Source of the DNA: Myxococcota bacterium
GTDB lineage: Bacteria > Myxococcota_A > UBA796
Length of the DNA: 64,000 bases
Reading direction: 5' to 3'
Assembly: GCA_029251165.1 (NCBI GenBank)
Contig: JAQXDW010000028.1
Location: 1 to 64,000, forward strand
Position 1 is the first letter of the stretch; each line of letters opens with the position of its first letter. The translations under genes and the position numbers were made by a program. The notes under the pieces are model-generated. The model had not been told where the DNA came from and made no database searches. It worked only from the letters and a program-made list of their open reading frames with translations. This document shows positions 25,707 to 33,777 of this stretch, one piece after another.

Positions 25707-26099
25707 TCAGAAGCGAAACTGCATCGGATACAGGAAGTGGACTCCGCCGGGCATGTCATGCGCAGGAAACGAGGCGTAACGCATAGAATCTTCCACGCAT
25801 CCAATCACAGATTCGGGCAGTCTCTCTGCACTCTCGACGCTCACAGAGTCGACACGGCCATCACAGGCCACCACGATCTCAAGCTCCATCGCACCATCGA
25901 GCCGAGCCCCCTCCGGCACGCAGCCATGCAGGCTGGGGATGAAGGCATCCACGCTGTCGCGGATCTGATCGATGGAGAGCCCGTCAAAGACCGCGAACTC
26001 TGGATCGTCGGCAAACAGCGCCTGCACACATTCCTGGGGAGCAGGCAGGGTGAGCGCCGGCGGCTCAGCACGAAGAAGGGAAGAGAAGAGGAGGAGCAT
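25707..26099 (-). CDS. Small exported protein with AgmX/PglI C-terminal-like domain
   Basis: 130 residues. A hydrophobic N-terminus (MLLLFSSLLRAEP) suggests an export signal. The second half, LDGAMELEIVVACDGRVDSVSVES...LPESVIGCVEDSMRYASFPA, follows the TonB-like pattern of the AgmX/PglI C-terminal domain (strand, turn, LPxxVxxCV, xxxFP), known from myxobacterial gliding and envelope proteins. The two cysteines flanking the motif probably pair. It could be a periplasmic interaction module. The zincin-like gene lies 24 bases downstream on the same strand. Confidence 0.6.
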   Translation of the reverse strand: MLLLFSSLLRAEPPALTLPAPQECVQALFADDPEFAVFDGLSIDQIRDSVDAFIPSLHGCVPEGARLDGAMELEIVVACDGRVDSVSVESAERLPESVIGCVEDSMRYASFPAHDMPGGVHFLYPMQFRF

Positions 26100-26128
26100 G
26101 CGCCAGTGGTCGGATCACGCCCGACAGA

Positions 26129-26914
26129 TCAAGAGCCCCTCATTGCAGCCTGGACAGCGGTGAGAAATGCTGGTGCGGCCCCTCCACCGTGAAGAGTAAG
26201 ATCAACGCCGCTAATGTACGATGCCAGCGGTGACGAAAGGAACAGGGCGGCATCAGCGACATCATCTGGAACCCCGAGCCGGCCGAGCGGAACCGTTCCG
26301 GCCGCTGCGGCAATCCCGGCCGCGCTGCCATAGTGCATGTGGGCCTTCTCCGTGGCGATGAGTCCGGCGGTGATCGCACAGACCCGCACGCGGGGTGCCC
26401 ACTCCACCGCGAGGGTCGCGGTGAGGTTGATGAGACCAGCCTTGGCAGCACCATAGGCTGCTGTTCCAGGAGAGGGGCGGGTGCCAGAGACGCTGGTGAC
26501 GTTCAGGATGACCCCTCCCCCTTCCTGCTCCTGCATGACCGCATTGGCCTGCTGGGAGAGCAGGAGAGGGGCGGTGAGGTTGAGCTGGATGATCTTGTCG
26601 AGAAACCGGGGAGAGGCGTCTGCGGCGAGGGCGTACGGAGAGCCGCCCGCGTTGTTGATCAGCACATCGAGCCGACCGAGTCTCGCAGCAGCCCCCTGAA
26701 CAAGCCGCGCCACGCTCTCCGCGTCACGGACGTCCGCGACAATGTGCGCAGCGGAACGGCCCGCGTGCGCCGGGAGATCTTCCGGGACACTCCGGCTACA
26801 GATCATGACGTCTGCCCCTGCTGCCAGGAAGCGCTCCGCAAGCCGACGGCCGATGCCAGCGCTGCCGCCTGTGATGAGGACAGCACGGCCAGTGAAGTCG
26901 AGCGGGTTGTTCAT
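26129..26914 (-). CDS. Short-chain dehydrogenase/reductase, steroid-regulon SDR 1
   Basis: 261 residues. Classical SDR: TGGSAGIG glycine loop, VLINNAGG, catalytic Ser in NVTSVSG, YGAAKAG with Tyr and Lys, and a C-terminal GVDLTLHGGGAAPAFL. The substrate loop ITAGLIATEKAHMHYG recalls SDRs of actinobacterial steroid clusters (memory, not checked). It probably oxidises a hydroxyl of a steroid ring or of an acyl-CoA intermediate. Start ATG with GGAGG. It shares a 55-base divergent promoter region with the second SDR, and the centre of that region is a perfect-armed TNNAACNNGTTNNA operator. Confidence 0.83.
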   Translation of the reverse strand: MNNPLDFTGRAVLITGGSAGIGRRLAERFLAAGADVMICSRSVPEDLPAHAGRSAAHIVADVRDAESVARLVQGAAARLGRLDVLINNAGGSPYALAADASPRFLDKIIQLNLTAPLLLSQQANAVMQEQEGGGVILNVTSVSGTRPSPGTAAYGAAKAGLINLTATLAVEWAPRVRVCAITAGLIATEKAHMHYGSAAGIAAAAGTVPLGRLGVPDDVADAALFLSSPLASYISGVDLTLHGGGAAPAFLTAVQAAMRGS

Positions 26915-26929
26915 CGCGCCTCCAGAGAG

Positions 26930-26943
26930 TAGAACGTGTTCTA
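26930..26943. promoter_or_regulatory. KstR/PsrA-like TetR operator, site 2 (divergent SDR pair)
   Basis: TAGAACGTGTTCTA; the arms extend to AGTAGAAC and GTTCTACT with a 2-base spacer, the most symmetric copy in the window. It lies between two start codons 55 bases apart, so one dimer could control both genes. Confidence 0.78.
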
Positions 26944-26969
26944 CTTCCCACTATAGAGGAGAGGACATC

Positions 26970-27875
26970 ATGGGCATCTGCGAAGGTCGAGTGGTCATCG
27001 TGACCGGTGCAGGACGCGGCATCGGTCGAGAGCATGCGCTGGCGTTCGCCCGGGCCGGGGCGAAGGTCGTGGTCAATGACCTCGGGGTCAGCCGAGACGG
27101 TGCCGAGGCAGAGGGCACTCCCGCAGAGCAGGTCGCCGCAGAGATTCGGGCGATGGGCGGCGAAGCCATCGCAGATGGCGCGGACGTGGCGGACTTCGAG
27201 CAGACCGGACAGACCCTCGCCCGCACCCTCGATGCATTTGGTCGGGTGGATGTCGTGGTGAACAACGCCGGCTTCCTTCGGGACCGGATGTTTGTCTCCA
27301 CCGAGGAGTCCCAGTGGGACGCGGTCATCCGGGTCCACCTCAAGGGGCACTTCTGCCTCGCGCGGCACGTCGCGGCCCACTGGCGAGGCCGTGTAAAGGC
27401 CGGCGAGGCGGTCGATGCCCGGATCATCAACACCAGCTCTGGTGCAGGGCTCCTCGGCAGTGTCGCGCAGGGTGCCTACTCCGCAGCCAAGGGCGGCATC
27501 GCTGCGCTGACCCTGGTGCAGTCTGCAGAGCTTGGTCGCTACGGCATCACCGCCAACGCCATCGCGCCAGCAGCCCGAACCCGGATGACCGAGGGACTGT
27601 TCGGCGGCATGATGGACCGACCGGCGGATGGATTCGATGCCATGGATCCCGCCAACATCTCGCCCCTGGTGGTCTGGCTGGCCAGCAGCGCGTCGGCGGC
27701 CGTAACCGGTCGTGTGTTCGAGGTCGCGGGCGGTGAGATCAGCCTCGCGGACGGCTGGCGCAAGGGCGTCTCTGTGGACCGCGGCGCACGCTGGCAGCCT
27801 GAAGAGATCGGCGCGGCGGTGGATGATCTGCTCGCGCGCGCAGTGCCCCCGGCGAAGGTCTACGGCGCCCGCTGA
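26970..27875 (+). CDS. Short-chain dehydrogenase/reductase (Hsd4A/multifunctional-type), steroid-regulon SDR 2
   Basis: 301 residues. Begins MGICEGRVVIVTGAGRGIGREHALAFA; then VVVNNAGFLRDRM, NTSSGAGLLGS and AYSAAKGGIAALTL with the catalytic Ser-Tyr-Lys. The insert AKVVVNDLGVSRDGAEAEG after the second strand and the long C-terminus (ISLADGWRKG) are those of the hydroxyacyl-CoA dehydrogenase domain of peroxisomal multifunctional enzyme type 2 and of its actinobacterial relatives in sterol clusters. It should use NAD(P) to oxidise a 3-hydroxyacyl-CoA or a steroid alcohol. AGGAGAGGACATC gives a strong SD. Regulated from the shared operator site 2. Confidence 0.85.
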   Translation: MGICEGRVVIVTGAGRGIGREHALAFARAGAKVVVNDLGVSRDGAEAEGTPAEQVAAEIRAMGGEAIADGADVADFEQTGQTLARTLDAFGRVDVVVNNAGFLRDRMFVSTEESQWDAVIRVHLKGHFCLARHVAAHWRGRVKAGEAVDARIINTSSGAGLLGSVAQGAYSAAKGGIAALTLVQSAELGRYGITANAIAPAARTRMTEGLFGGMMDRPADGFDAMDPANISPLVVWLASSASAAVTGRVFEVAGGEISLADGWRKGVSVDRGARWQPEEIGAAVDDLLARAVPPAKVYGAR

Positions 27876-27967
27876 GCACGCATCGTGAGGTGCACCAACT
27901 GCTGAGATCCCGTTGTCGCCCTCGCGCCGTAACCGTGAGCGTTCTTCAGCCGCTTGAGTCCGCCCAC

Positions 27968-28029
27968 TTTGTCCGTAAATATAAGCACCATAAAACACTT
28001 AATTTATAGTGCTTATATTTACGGACAAA
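27968..28029. repeat. AT-rich 62-base hairpin with perfect 21-base arms
   Basis: The left arm starts TTTGTCCGTAAATATAAG and is matched base for base, in reverse complement, by the right arm; inside, ATAAA/TTTAT extend the stem around a short loop. It lies between convergent genes, but neither strand has a T-run after the stem, so it is not a standard intrinsic terminator. The base composition is far from the surrounding GC-rich DNA. No open frame. Confidence 0.85.
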
Positions 28030-28135
28030 AATACTCCAGCTTGAAATAACACTCTCTCATATCCAGCTTGAGCGGAGCCTGGAGCGGCCTCGCCCGAAGC
28101 TCACCCCAAGCAGCCAGCACCAAGTGGGTCCGGCC

Positions 28136-28852
28136 TCACACCGCTCGGAGGGCGAACACCTCGACATCCACCCCCGGTGAGCAGTGAACAAGCGGCGGCA
28201 GCCCGCTCGGCGCCGGGAGCCCAGCGGCGGAAACAATCCCCTCCGTGAGGTGGACAATGTTCGCAGCATGGGCGGGGTAGGGATCGTGGTGGACCTGCCC
28301 CTGGAGGAGCCTCCCGCCCCGATGGGCGTACAGCAGATACCGCTCCAGCAGGAAGTGCTCCAGGCTTCCCGGTACAGACACCCCCAGCTCCGATCCGATC
28401 TCATACTGGACCGCCAGCGCAGCGGTCGGATCGCTCCGACGCTCGGTGCGGTAGTCCACTCGCCTTCCCTCTCGGTGCGTCTGCATCGTGGCGTGATGGT
28501 AGGGCAGGCTCCAGCCGATCCGTGCGGCCTGAACCGCCAGCCACGAGGCGGCCTCCAGAGAGAAGAACCACACCCCCGGCCCCTGCCCTTCCAGGTGGAC
28601 GTAGGCGCGGAGGTTGGTCTCCAGGAAGCTCATCCCGAAGGGCAGCCACCACGGCCGCACCCCCTCCATCGTAAACGGGACCAGTCCGATGAAGGTCACC
28701 CCATCGTGGGTGTCGATGGTGAGCCGCTCGGGAATCAGCGGGCGGAGCAGCGCCGTTGGAATCGGCCAGTGGACAAACAGCAGATCACGCCATGACTGCC
28801 GGCCAGCAGCCCGGCCTTCCGGGCGGTGCGTAGGGGATATTCTGTCGATCAT
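28136..28852 (-). CDS. DUF2071 (YqjF) family protein
   Basis: 238 residues. The family pattern is clear: WRDLLFVHWPIPTALLRPLIP at the N-terminus, FIGLVPFTMEGVRPWWLP, ETNLRAYVHLEG, GVWFFSLEAASWLAV and SLEHFLLERYLLYA. YqjF/DUF2071 proteins have an acetoacetate-decarboxylase-like fold, and their reaction is unknown. The ATG of MIDRISPTHR is used; a TTG 21 bases upstream is possible. It lies next to the FadD3-like gene but is separated by a 107-base AT-richer gap with no operator, so a role in steroid metabolism is not supported. Confidence 0.8.
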   Translation of the reverse strand: MIDRISPTHRPEGRAAGRQSWRDLLFVHWPIPTALLRPLIPERLTIDTHDGVTFIGLVPFTMEGVRPWWLPFGMSFLETNLRAYVHLEGQGPGVWFFSLEAASWLAVQAARIGWSLPYHHATMQTHREGRRVDYRTERRSDPTAALAVQYEIGSELGVSVPGSLEHFLLERYLLYAHRGGRLLQGQVHHDPYPAHAANIVHLTEGIVSAAGLPAPSGLPPLVHCSPGVDVEVFALRAV

Positions 28853-28958
28853 GGCTTGAATCGTAACACACAACTATTGACTCGTTAAGCCAATTATCAA
28901 TGTTACAAACCAGAAACCACGGCCCCTCAGTTCGCCTGCTCAGTTCCTCCCCGGCCCT

Positions 28959-30563
28959 TCAGCCGTCCCCACCAGCCTCCGATGCGATCTGCTCCCGGAG
29001 CTTGAACTTCTGAACCTTCCCCACCGCGTTGCGCGGCAGCGCATTGAGGAATGCCACTCGGCGGGGGACCTTGAAATTCGCCATGCGCGCCCGACACCAC
29101 GCCACCAGCTCCGCCTCCGTGAGCGTCGCGCCGGGCGTGCGGACGACGAAGGCCATGCCGACCTCTCCCAGGCGAGCATCGGGAATTCCGATCACTGCGA
29201 CGTCCGCGACCTGCTCGTGCAGTCGGAGCCAATTGTCGAGCTCAGCGGGGTAGGCGTTGAAGCCACCGACGATGAACATGTCCTTCTTTCGGTCGGTGAT
29301 CTTGATGTAGCCGCGCGCATCGAGGGTTCCGATGTCGCCGGTGTGCAGCCAGCCGTCAGCATCGATGGTGGCGGCGGTCTCCTCGGGCTCGTCGAGGTAT
29401 CCCAGCATCACGTTGTAGCCGCGGATCACGATCTCTCCGGGGGTGCTCGGGGGCAGCACCGCACCTGAAGCATCGCGCACCGCGACCTCCACACCGGGGA
29501 TGGCGCGGCCAGAAGTCGTGGCGATGGTGGTGAGGTCATCGTCGAACCGACACATGGTCGCGATCGCCGTCGCCTCGGTCAGCCCGTAGCCGGTGATCAC
29601 GGTCTCAAAGCCGAGGACTGTGCGCATCTCCTCGATCAGCTGCACCGGAATCACCGCTGCACCCGTCACTGCAAGCCGGAGGGTGGAGAGGTCGTGGTCG
29701 ACGAGATCGACACGGGCAAGGAGGGTCTGATAGAGCGCCGGCGGCCCGGGCAGGACCGAGATCCGGTCGCGGGCAATGCGGGCGAGCACAGCATCGACAT
29801 CAAAGGTGGGCTGCGGGATCACGGTCGCCCCCATCATCAGCGCAGCCAGCCAGCCAGCCTTGTAGCCAAAGCCATGGAAGAACGGCGCGACAACAAGGTA
29901 GCGGTCGGTGCTGGAGAGCCCGACCACATCGCTCCAGTCTCGGAAGGCCCGGAGGGTCTGGGCATGGGTGGTCATCGCCCCCTTGGGGCGACCGGTGGTG
30001 CCGGAGGTAAACAGTATGTCGGAGAGGTCATCTGGTGAAACCCCTTCCCAGCGGGCCGACACCTCCTCCGCTGCGACCGCTTCACCAGACACACGGAGCG
30101 CCGCCAGGGACATGCAGCCTTCCGGCACCGCCCCCCGAAGAACCACGGTCAGCTTGAGGTCTGGCAGCGACTCTTCCGCCAGCATCGCCACGTAGTCGTG
30201 TCCCAAGAAGCCGCTGACGGTCAGCAGCGCCACCGCGCCGCTCTTCTGTAAGATCCAGGCGGCTTCCGGCCCCTTGTAGCGGGTGTTCAGCGGCACCAGA
30301 ACGGCTCCTGCCCCCTGGAGGCCCAGTGCACAGACCACCCACTCCCACAGGTTCGGCGCCCAGATCGCCACCCGCTCCCCCGGCGAGACTCCCTGCGCGA
30401 TGAGGCCAGCGGTGACCGCTCGGGCACGCTGGAGGAGCTGGGGGAAGGTGAGGATGGTGTCGTCATCCTCGATGGCGATGCCATCAGGGAACCGCTCAGC
30501 ACTTCGCTGCGCCAGCCGGGGCATGGTTCCAAACTCAAGATCACCGCGCCGTCCGTCCACCAT
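28959..30563 (-). CDS. fadD3: FadD3-like acyl-CoA ligase (HIP-CoA synthetase)
   Basis: 534 residues of the ANL superfamily. P-loop LFTSGTTGRPKGAM (about 184-197), VTGAAVIPVQLIEEM, TGYGLTEATAIATMCR, GWLHTGDIG and the C-terminal catalytic lysine in RNAVGKVQK. The stretches APFFHGFGYKAGWLAAL, ISVLPGPPALYQTLL and GLTEATAIATMC closely follow mycobacterial FadD3, which activates HIP, the propionate left after steroid rings A and B are removed (recalled comparison). It thus opens C/D-ring degradation, the pathway of the IpdE1/IpdF-like pair at 16-18 kb. The second ATG is used because GGAGG lies five bases before it. A KstR-like operator is 37 bases upstream. Confidence 0.85.
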   Translation of the reverse strand: MVDGRRGDLEFGTMPRLAQRSAERFPDGIAIEDDDTILTFPQLLQRARAVTAGLIAQGVSPGERVAIWAPNLWEWVVCALGLQGAGAVLVPLNTRYKGPEAAWILQKSGAVALLTVSGFLGHDYVAMLAEESLPDLKLTVVLRGAVPEGCMSLAALRVSGEAVAAEEVSARWEGVSPDDLSDILFTSGTTGRPKGAMTTHAQTLRAFRDWSDVVGLSSTDRYLVVAPFFHGFGYKAGWLAALMMGATVIPQPTFDVDAVLARIARDRISVLPGPPALYQTLLARVDLVDHDLSTLRLAVTGAAVIPVQLIEEMRTVLGFETVITGYGLTEATAIATMCRFDDDLTTIATTSGRAIPGVEVAVRDASGAVLPPSTPGEIVIRGYNVMLGYLDEPEETAATIDADGWLHTGDIGTLDARGYIKITDRKKDMFIVGGFNAYPAELDNWLRLHEQVADVAVIGIPDARLGEVGMAFVVRTPGATLTEAELVAWCRARMANFKVPRRVAFLNALPRNAVGKVQKFKLREQIASEAGGDG

Positions 30564-30599
30564 CATGGCCTCCAATCAGAGGCAGAGTATCGCAAAACG

Positions 30600-30613
30600 T
30601 AGAACGTGTTTCA
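30600..30613. promoter_or_regulatory. KstR/PsrA-like TetR operator, site 3 (fadD3)
   Basis: TAGAACGTGTTTCA lies 37 bases upstream of the FadD3-like start and overlaps the stop codon of the upstream gene. It therefore separates fadD3 from that gene as its own transcription unit. Confidence 0.72.
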
Positions 30614-31294
30614 GCGCACCGTTCGGCTCATCGAGCGGGCCATGGCGGTGAGGATCTCCGCCCGGAGGATCGCCCCTGGAGCCTCTCCTGCAAAGCAGGT
30701 CTGCTCCAGCCAGTCGGTAATTGCTGCCCGACGCTGCTCTGGAAGCGGCACCCGGCAGGCCTCGTGCATCCACTGAAGCGCCGCGATCAGGGTGCGCTGC
30801 CAGCCCGCTATACAGCCGGTCGCCTCAATCACCGCGTCGAGCACCCCCTCCATCCCACGGATGGAGATCGAGCCCGAGCGTCGTGCAGTGCGGATCTCGG
30901 TGAAGAGTCCCTGAAGCATGATGAGGTGCGCAGGGAGGCGCTCTGCTGCCATGAGGATCGCCGCCACCGAGCGTCCAGCCCGTGCCTCCCCCTCCCCGTC
31001 CGCCAGGAACTGCTCCAGGCTGAAGCCAGTCAGCGCGGTGTTGGCCACCGACAGCACCCCGCCATACCACGGCAGCACAGCGTGAAGCTGTCGCTCGACG
31101 AGGTCGAAGATCCGGCTCTCTCCAAGGATCTCTTCGACCTCTGGATCCCGCGCGAGCTCTCGCTCGATCAGCACAGTGAGCTGCCCGGTGAGGGAATCGC
31201 GCACCGGCGCTAGCGGCGCCTCCCGGAGGAGGCTCATCAGGACCGGCCAGGGATGGCTTCCTGCACCGACGCGCTGGTAGTCCTGTGCCCACAT
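30611..31294 (-). CDS. Hypothetical helical protein inside the steroid gene block
   Basis: 227 residues. No signal peptide, no TM segment and no motif I recognise. The sequence is mostly alpha-helical with amphipathic stretches (LTGQLTVLIERELARDP, SVAAILMAAERLPAHLIMLQGL, AGWQRTLIAALQWMHEACR). The pattern vaguely recalls the ligand-binding half of TetR proteins, but no helix-turn-helix is visible at the N-terminus. The ATG of MWAQDYQRVG is used; upstream residues of the frame look non-coding. It stands between fadD3 and the double acyl-CoA dehydrogenase on the same strand, which makes a role with them possible but unproven. Confidence 0.6.
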   Translation of the reverse strand: MWAQDYQRVGAGSHPWPVLMSLLREAPLAPVRDSLTGQLTVLIERELARDPEVEEILGESRIFDLVERQLHAVLPWYGGVLSVANTALTGFSLEQFLADGEGEARAGRSVAAILMAAERLPAHLIMLQGLFTEIRTARRSGSISIRGMEGVLDAVIEATGCIAGWQRTLIAALQWMHEACRVPLPEQRRAAITDWLEQTCFAGEAPGAILRAEILTAMARSMSRTVR

Positions 31295-31466
31295 GACTGA
31301 AGGGTAGCACCGTTGTCGCTTGGAGCGTGGTCTGGAGTGCCGGCTGGCTTCATTGCGGCGAGCCCGTTCTCCGGTCGTGAGCGAGGGGCACAGGCGGCTC
31401 CGAGCCACTTAGAGCAGTGAATGGAGCCGCAGCCGAGGACCTCGCGCGCGCAGAGAAGCTCAGGAC

Positions 31467-33764
31467 TCAATACCCCCGAAGCGCCGCCCAGCGATCACGG
31501 TGCCAGTCCGCCGTCCCGAAGGTCTCCGCAGCCACCCGTGCGCGCTTGAGGAACATCCCGGCGTCGTGCTCGTCGGTCATGCCGATGCCGCCATGCAGCT
31601 GGATGGCCTCCAGCGCGGTGTGCTCGAACACCTCACTGCACCGCACCTTCGCCATCGAGGCATGCGCGGCGAGGTGCGCCGGCTCGGTGTCGGCGATCCG
31701 GGCCGCCGCGCCGACCGCTGCCCGGCACAGCTCGATGTCGATGTACAGCCGAGCCGCCCGGTGCTGGAGCGCCTGGAAGCTGCCGATGGGCCGCTTGAAC
31801 TGCTGACGGGTCTTCAGGTAGCGCAGGGTCTCGGCAAAGATCGCCTGCATTCCACCCAGCATCTCTGCGCACAGCGCGATCGTCGCGCGATCCCGTGCGG
31901 CGGGCAGCCGCCTGGCATCGACGGGCTGTCCGACAGCACCGCTCAGCACCACCCGACCGCTGTCCCGGCCATCCAGCCGGCGCTCGGCGCGAACCGTGAC
32001 CCCCTCGGCAGCCGCATCCACCAGCACCAGCACCGGCGCGCCGTCCGCATCGATCGCGGTCACCAGAAACGCCGAGGCCGCCGCAGCATCGAGCACTGCG
32101 GACTTCTCACCGGTCAGGCTCAGCCCGCCGCTGGTCTCGACCGCAGCGGTCTCGTGGACGCCGCGTCGGGCGCGGGGCTCGTGGTCCGCCAGGGCGATGA
32201 CCCTGCCCTCCACAATGGCCGCGAGCTGCGCGGGATCGTGGCCGAACACTTCGGTCGAGAGAGCGACGGAGAGGATGGGGCTCGGGGTGAGGCGTGCGCC
32301 GAGGTGCTCGCAGACCAGGGCCAGCTCCGTCATCCCCAGGCCAAACCCGCCAGCGTCCTCTCCGACCAACAGCGCCGACCATCCCAGCTCGACCATCTGC
32401 GCCCACAGCGCCGGGTCGTGCGGCGTTGCGGCGTCTCGCATGGCGCGCGCGAGCGCGATCGGGGCGCTGCTGGCGAGGAAGTCGCGCGCAGCACCTTGGA
32501 TCATCTCCTGCTCTTCGGTCAGGAGGCTGGCGGCAGCCGGGGCACTTCCGGCGGGAGTGACCTTGCCGGAGGAGGACAGCCGGGGAAGTCCGAGGACAGT
32601 GGTGGCGATGATGTTGAGCTGCACCTCCGAGGTGCCGCCCTCGATGGTGTTTCCGCGAGAGCGCAGCCAGGTGCGCGCCAGCGCGTGGTCAGTGGGAGAA
32701 TCACTCTCCCAGTAGAGCCCCTCCAAGCCGAGGATGCGCTGCGCGAGGGTCCAGCGCTCCTGGTTCAGCTCGGTGCCGAACACCTTGACGATGCTTGTCT
32801 CCGGACCGGGGCTTCCGCCGCGCTGGAGGGTCTCCCGGATCCGAGCGAGGGTGAGCCGGCCGATCCGGCGGGTGATCTCATGGTCCGCCACTGCTGCCCG
32901 AAGGATCGGATCGGCCAGCTTGCCGGAGGCGTCGACACCGATGCGGTCGATGGCGTGGTCTCTCAGCGAGAAGCTGGCGAGGATCGTCGGCCGAGAGCCG
33001 CCGTTGATGATCGCCTCGCCGATCGAGTCGCGCTCGTGCCCGAGCAGCGCCCGGGCGACCTGCCAGCCGGCATTGATCTCGCCGACCACGTTGGCCACGG
33101 GCACCCGCACGTCGGTGAGGAAAGTCTCGCAGAACGGCGAGGAGCCGCTGATCAGCTCGATGGGACGGACCTCAATGCCGGGAGTGGAGATGTCGATGAG
33201 CAGGAACGTGATGCCGCTGTGCTTGGTCGGTGCGGTGCGCACGAGGCAGAAGATCCAGTCGGCCTTGTCCGCGAAGCTCGTCCAGATCTTCTGTCCGTTG
33301 ACCACGAAGTGATCGCCGTCCCGCTCCGCTCGGCACGCCAGGGCCGCCAGATCCGAGCCCGCGCCCGGCTCGGAGTACCCCTGGCACCAGCGGACCTTGC
33401 CCCGCGCGATGGCTGTGAGGTGCCTCAGCTTTTGCGCCTCGTTGCCATAATTGAGGATGATCGGCCCGATCATGGACAGCCCAAAGCCCACCAGCGGGCG
33501 GGGAATTCCGCGCTGGTTCAGCTCGGCGTTCAGGATCGCGCCCTGCTCACGGGTCAGCCCGCCGCCGCCATACGCGACCGGCCAGGTCGGCGCGGTCCAG
33601 CCCCTCTGGAGCGCAGCCTCAAACCACGCGATGTGGTCGGCAGAGGAGTAGCCGGAGTCCTGACCGCCCCAGTGCCCCTGGAACGGTGAGGTCGCCGTGC
33701 CCCACAGCGCGCGCGGCGCATGCGCCTCGATGAATGCCACCACCTCAGCCCGGAAGTCGCTCAT
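31467..33764 (-). CDS. Double-length acyl-CoA dehydrogenase, FadE34/ChsE3-like
   Basis: 765 residues: two acyl-CoA dehydrogenase units in one chain. The N-half (1-390) has WCQGYSEPGAGSDLA, VNGQKIWTSFADKADW and the C-terminal IEGGTSEVQLNIIATTVLGLPR that holds the usual catalytic Glu. The C-half (about 400-765) starts AARDFLASSAPIALARAM and ends IQLHGGIGMTDEHDAGMFLKRA. Double-length enzymes of this type, such as FadE34, dehydrogenate steroid side-chain acyl-CoAs; they mimic the alpha2beta2 FadE complexes with both subunits fused (family knowledge). It lies 13 bases after the KstD-like gene, the third gene of an operon that begins at operator site 4. Confidence 0.87.
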   Translation of the reverse strand: MSDFRAEVVAFIEAHAPRALWGTATSPFQGHWGGQDSGYSSADHIAWFEAALQRGWTAPTWPVAYGGGGLTREQGAILNAELNQRGIPRPLVGFGLSMIGPIILNYGNEAQKLRHLTAIARGKVRWCQGYSEPGAGSDLAALACRAERDGDHFVVNGQKIWTSFADKADWIFCLVRTAPTKHSGITFLLIDISTPGIEVRPIELISGSSPFCETFLTDVRVPVANVVGEINAGWQVARALLGHERDSIGEAIINGGSRPTILASFSLRDHAIDRIGVDASGKLADPILRAAVADHEITRRIGRLTLARIRETLQRGGSPGPETSIVKVFGTELNQERWTLAQRILGLEGLYWESDSPTDHALARTWLRSRGNTIEGGTSEVQLNIIATTVLGLPRLSSSGKVTPAGSAPAAASLLTEEQEMIQGAARDFLASSAPIALARAMRDAATPHDPALWAQMVELGWSALLVGEDAGGFGLGMTELALVCEHLGARLTPSPILSVALSTEVFGHDPAQLAAIVEGRVIALADHEPRARRGVHETAAVETSGGLSLTGEKSAVLDAAAASAFLVTAIDADGAPVLVLVDAAAEGVTVRAERRLDGRDSGRVVLSGAVGQPVDARRLPAARDRATIALCAEMLGGMQAIFAETLRYLKTRQQFKRPIGSFQALQHRAARLYIDIELCRAAVGAAARIADTEPAHLAAHASMAKVRCSEVFEHTALEAIQLHGGIGMTDEHDAGMFLKRARVAAETFGTADWHRDRWAALRGY

Positions 33765-33777
33765 GTCTGCTCTCTGT

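Noticed and set aside
27968-28029. MITE or insertion sequence
   Set aside because: Only 20 bases separate the arms and there is no target duplication or transposase, so it is recorded only as a hairpin repeat.
31500-33689. 729-codon plus-strand frame opposite the double acyl-CoA dehydrogenase
   Set aside because: A shadow of GC3 bias; no SD, no recognisable domain.
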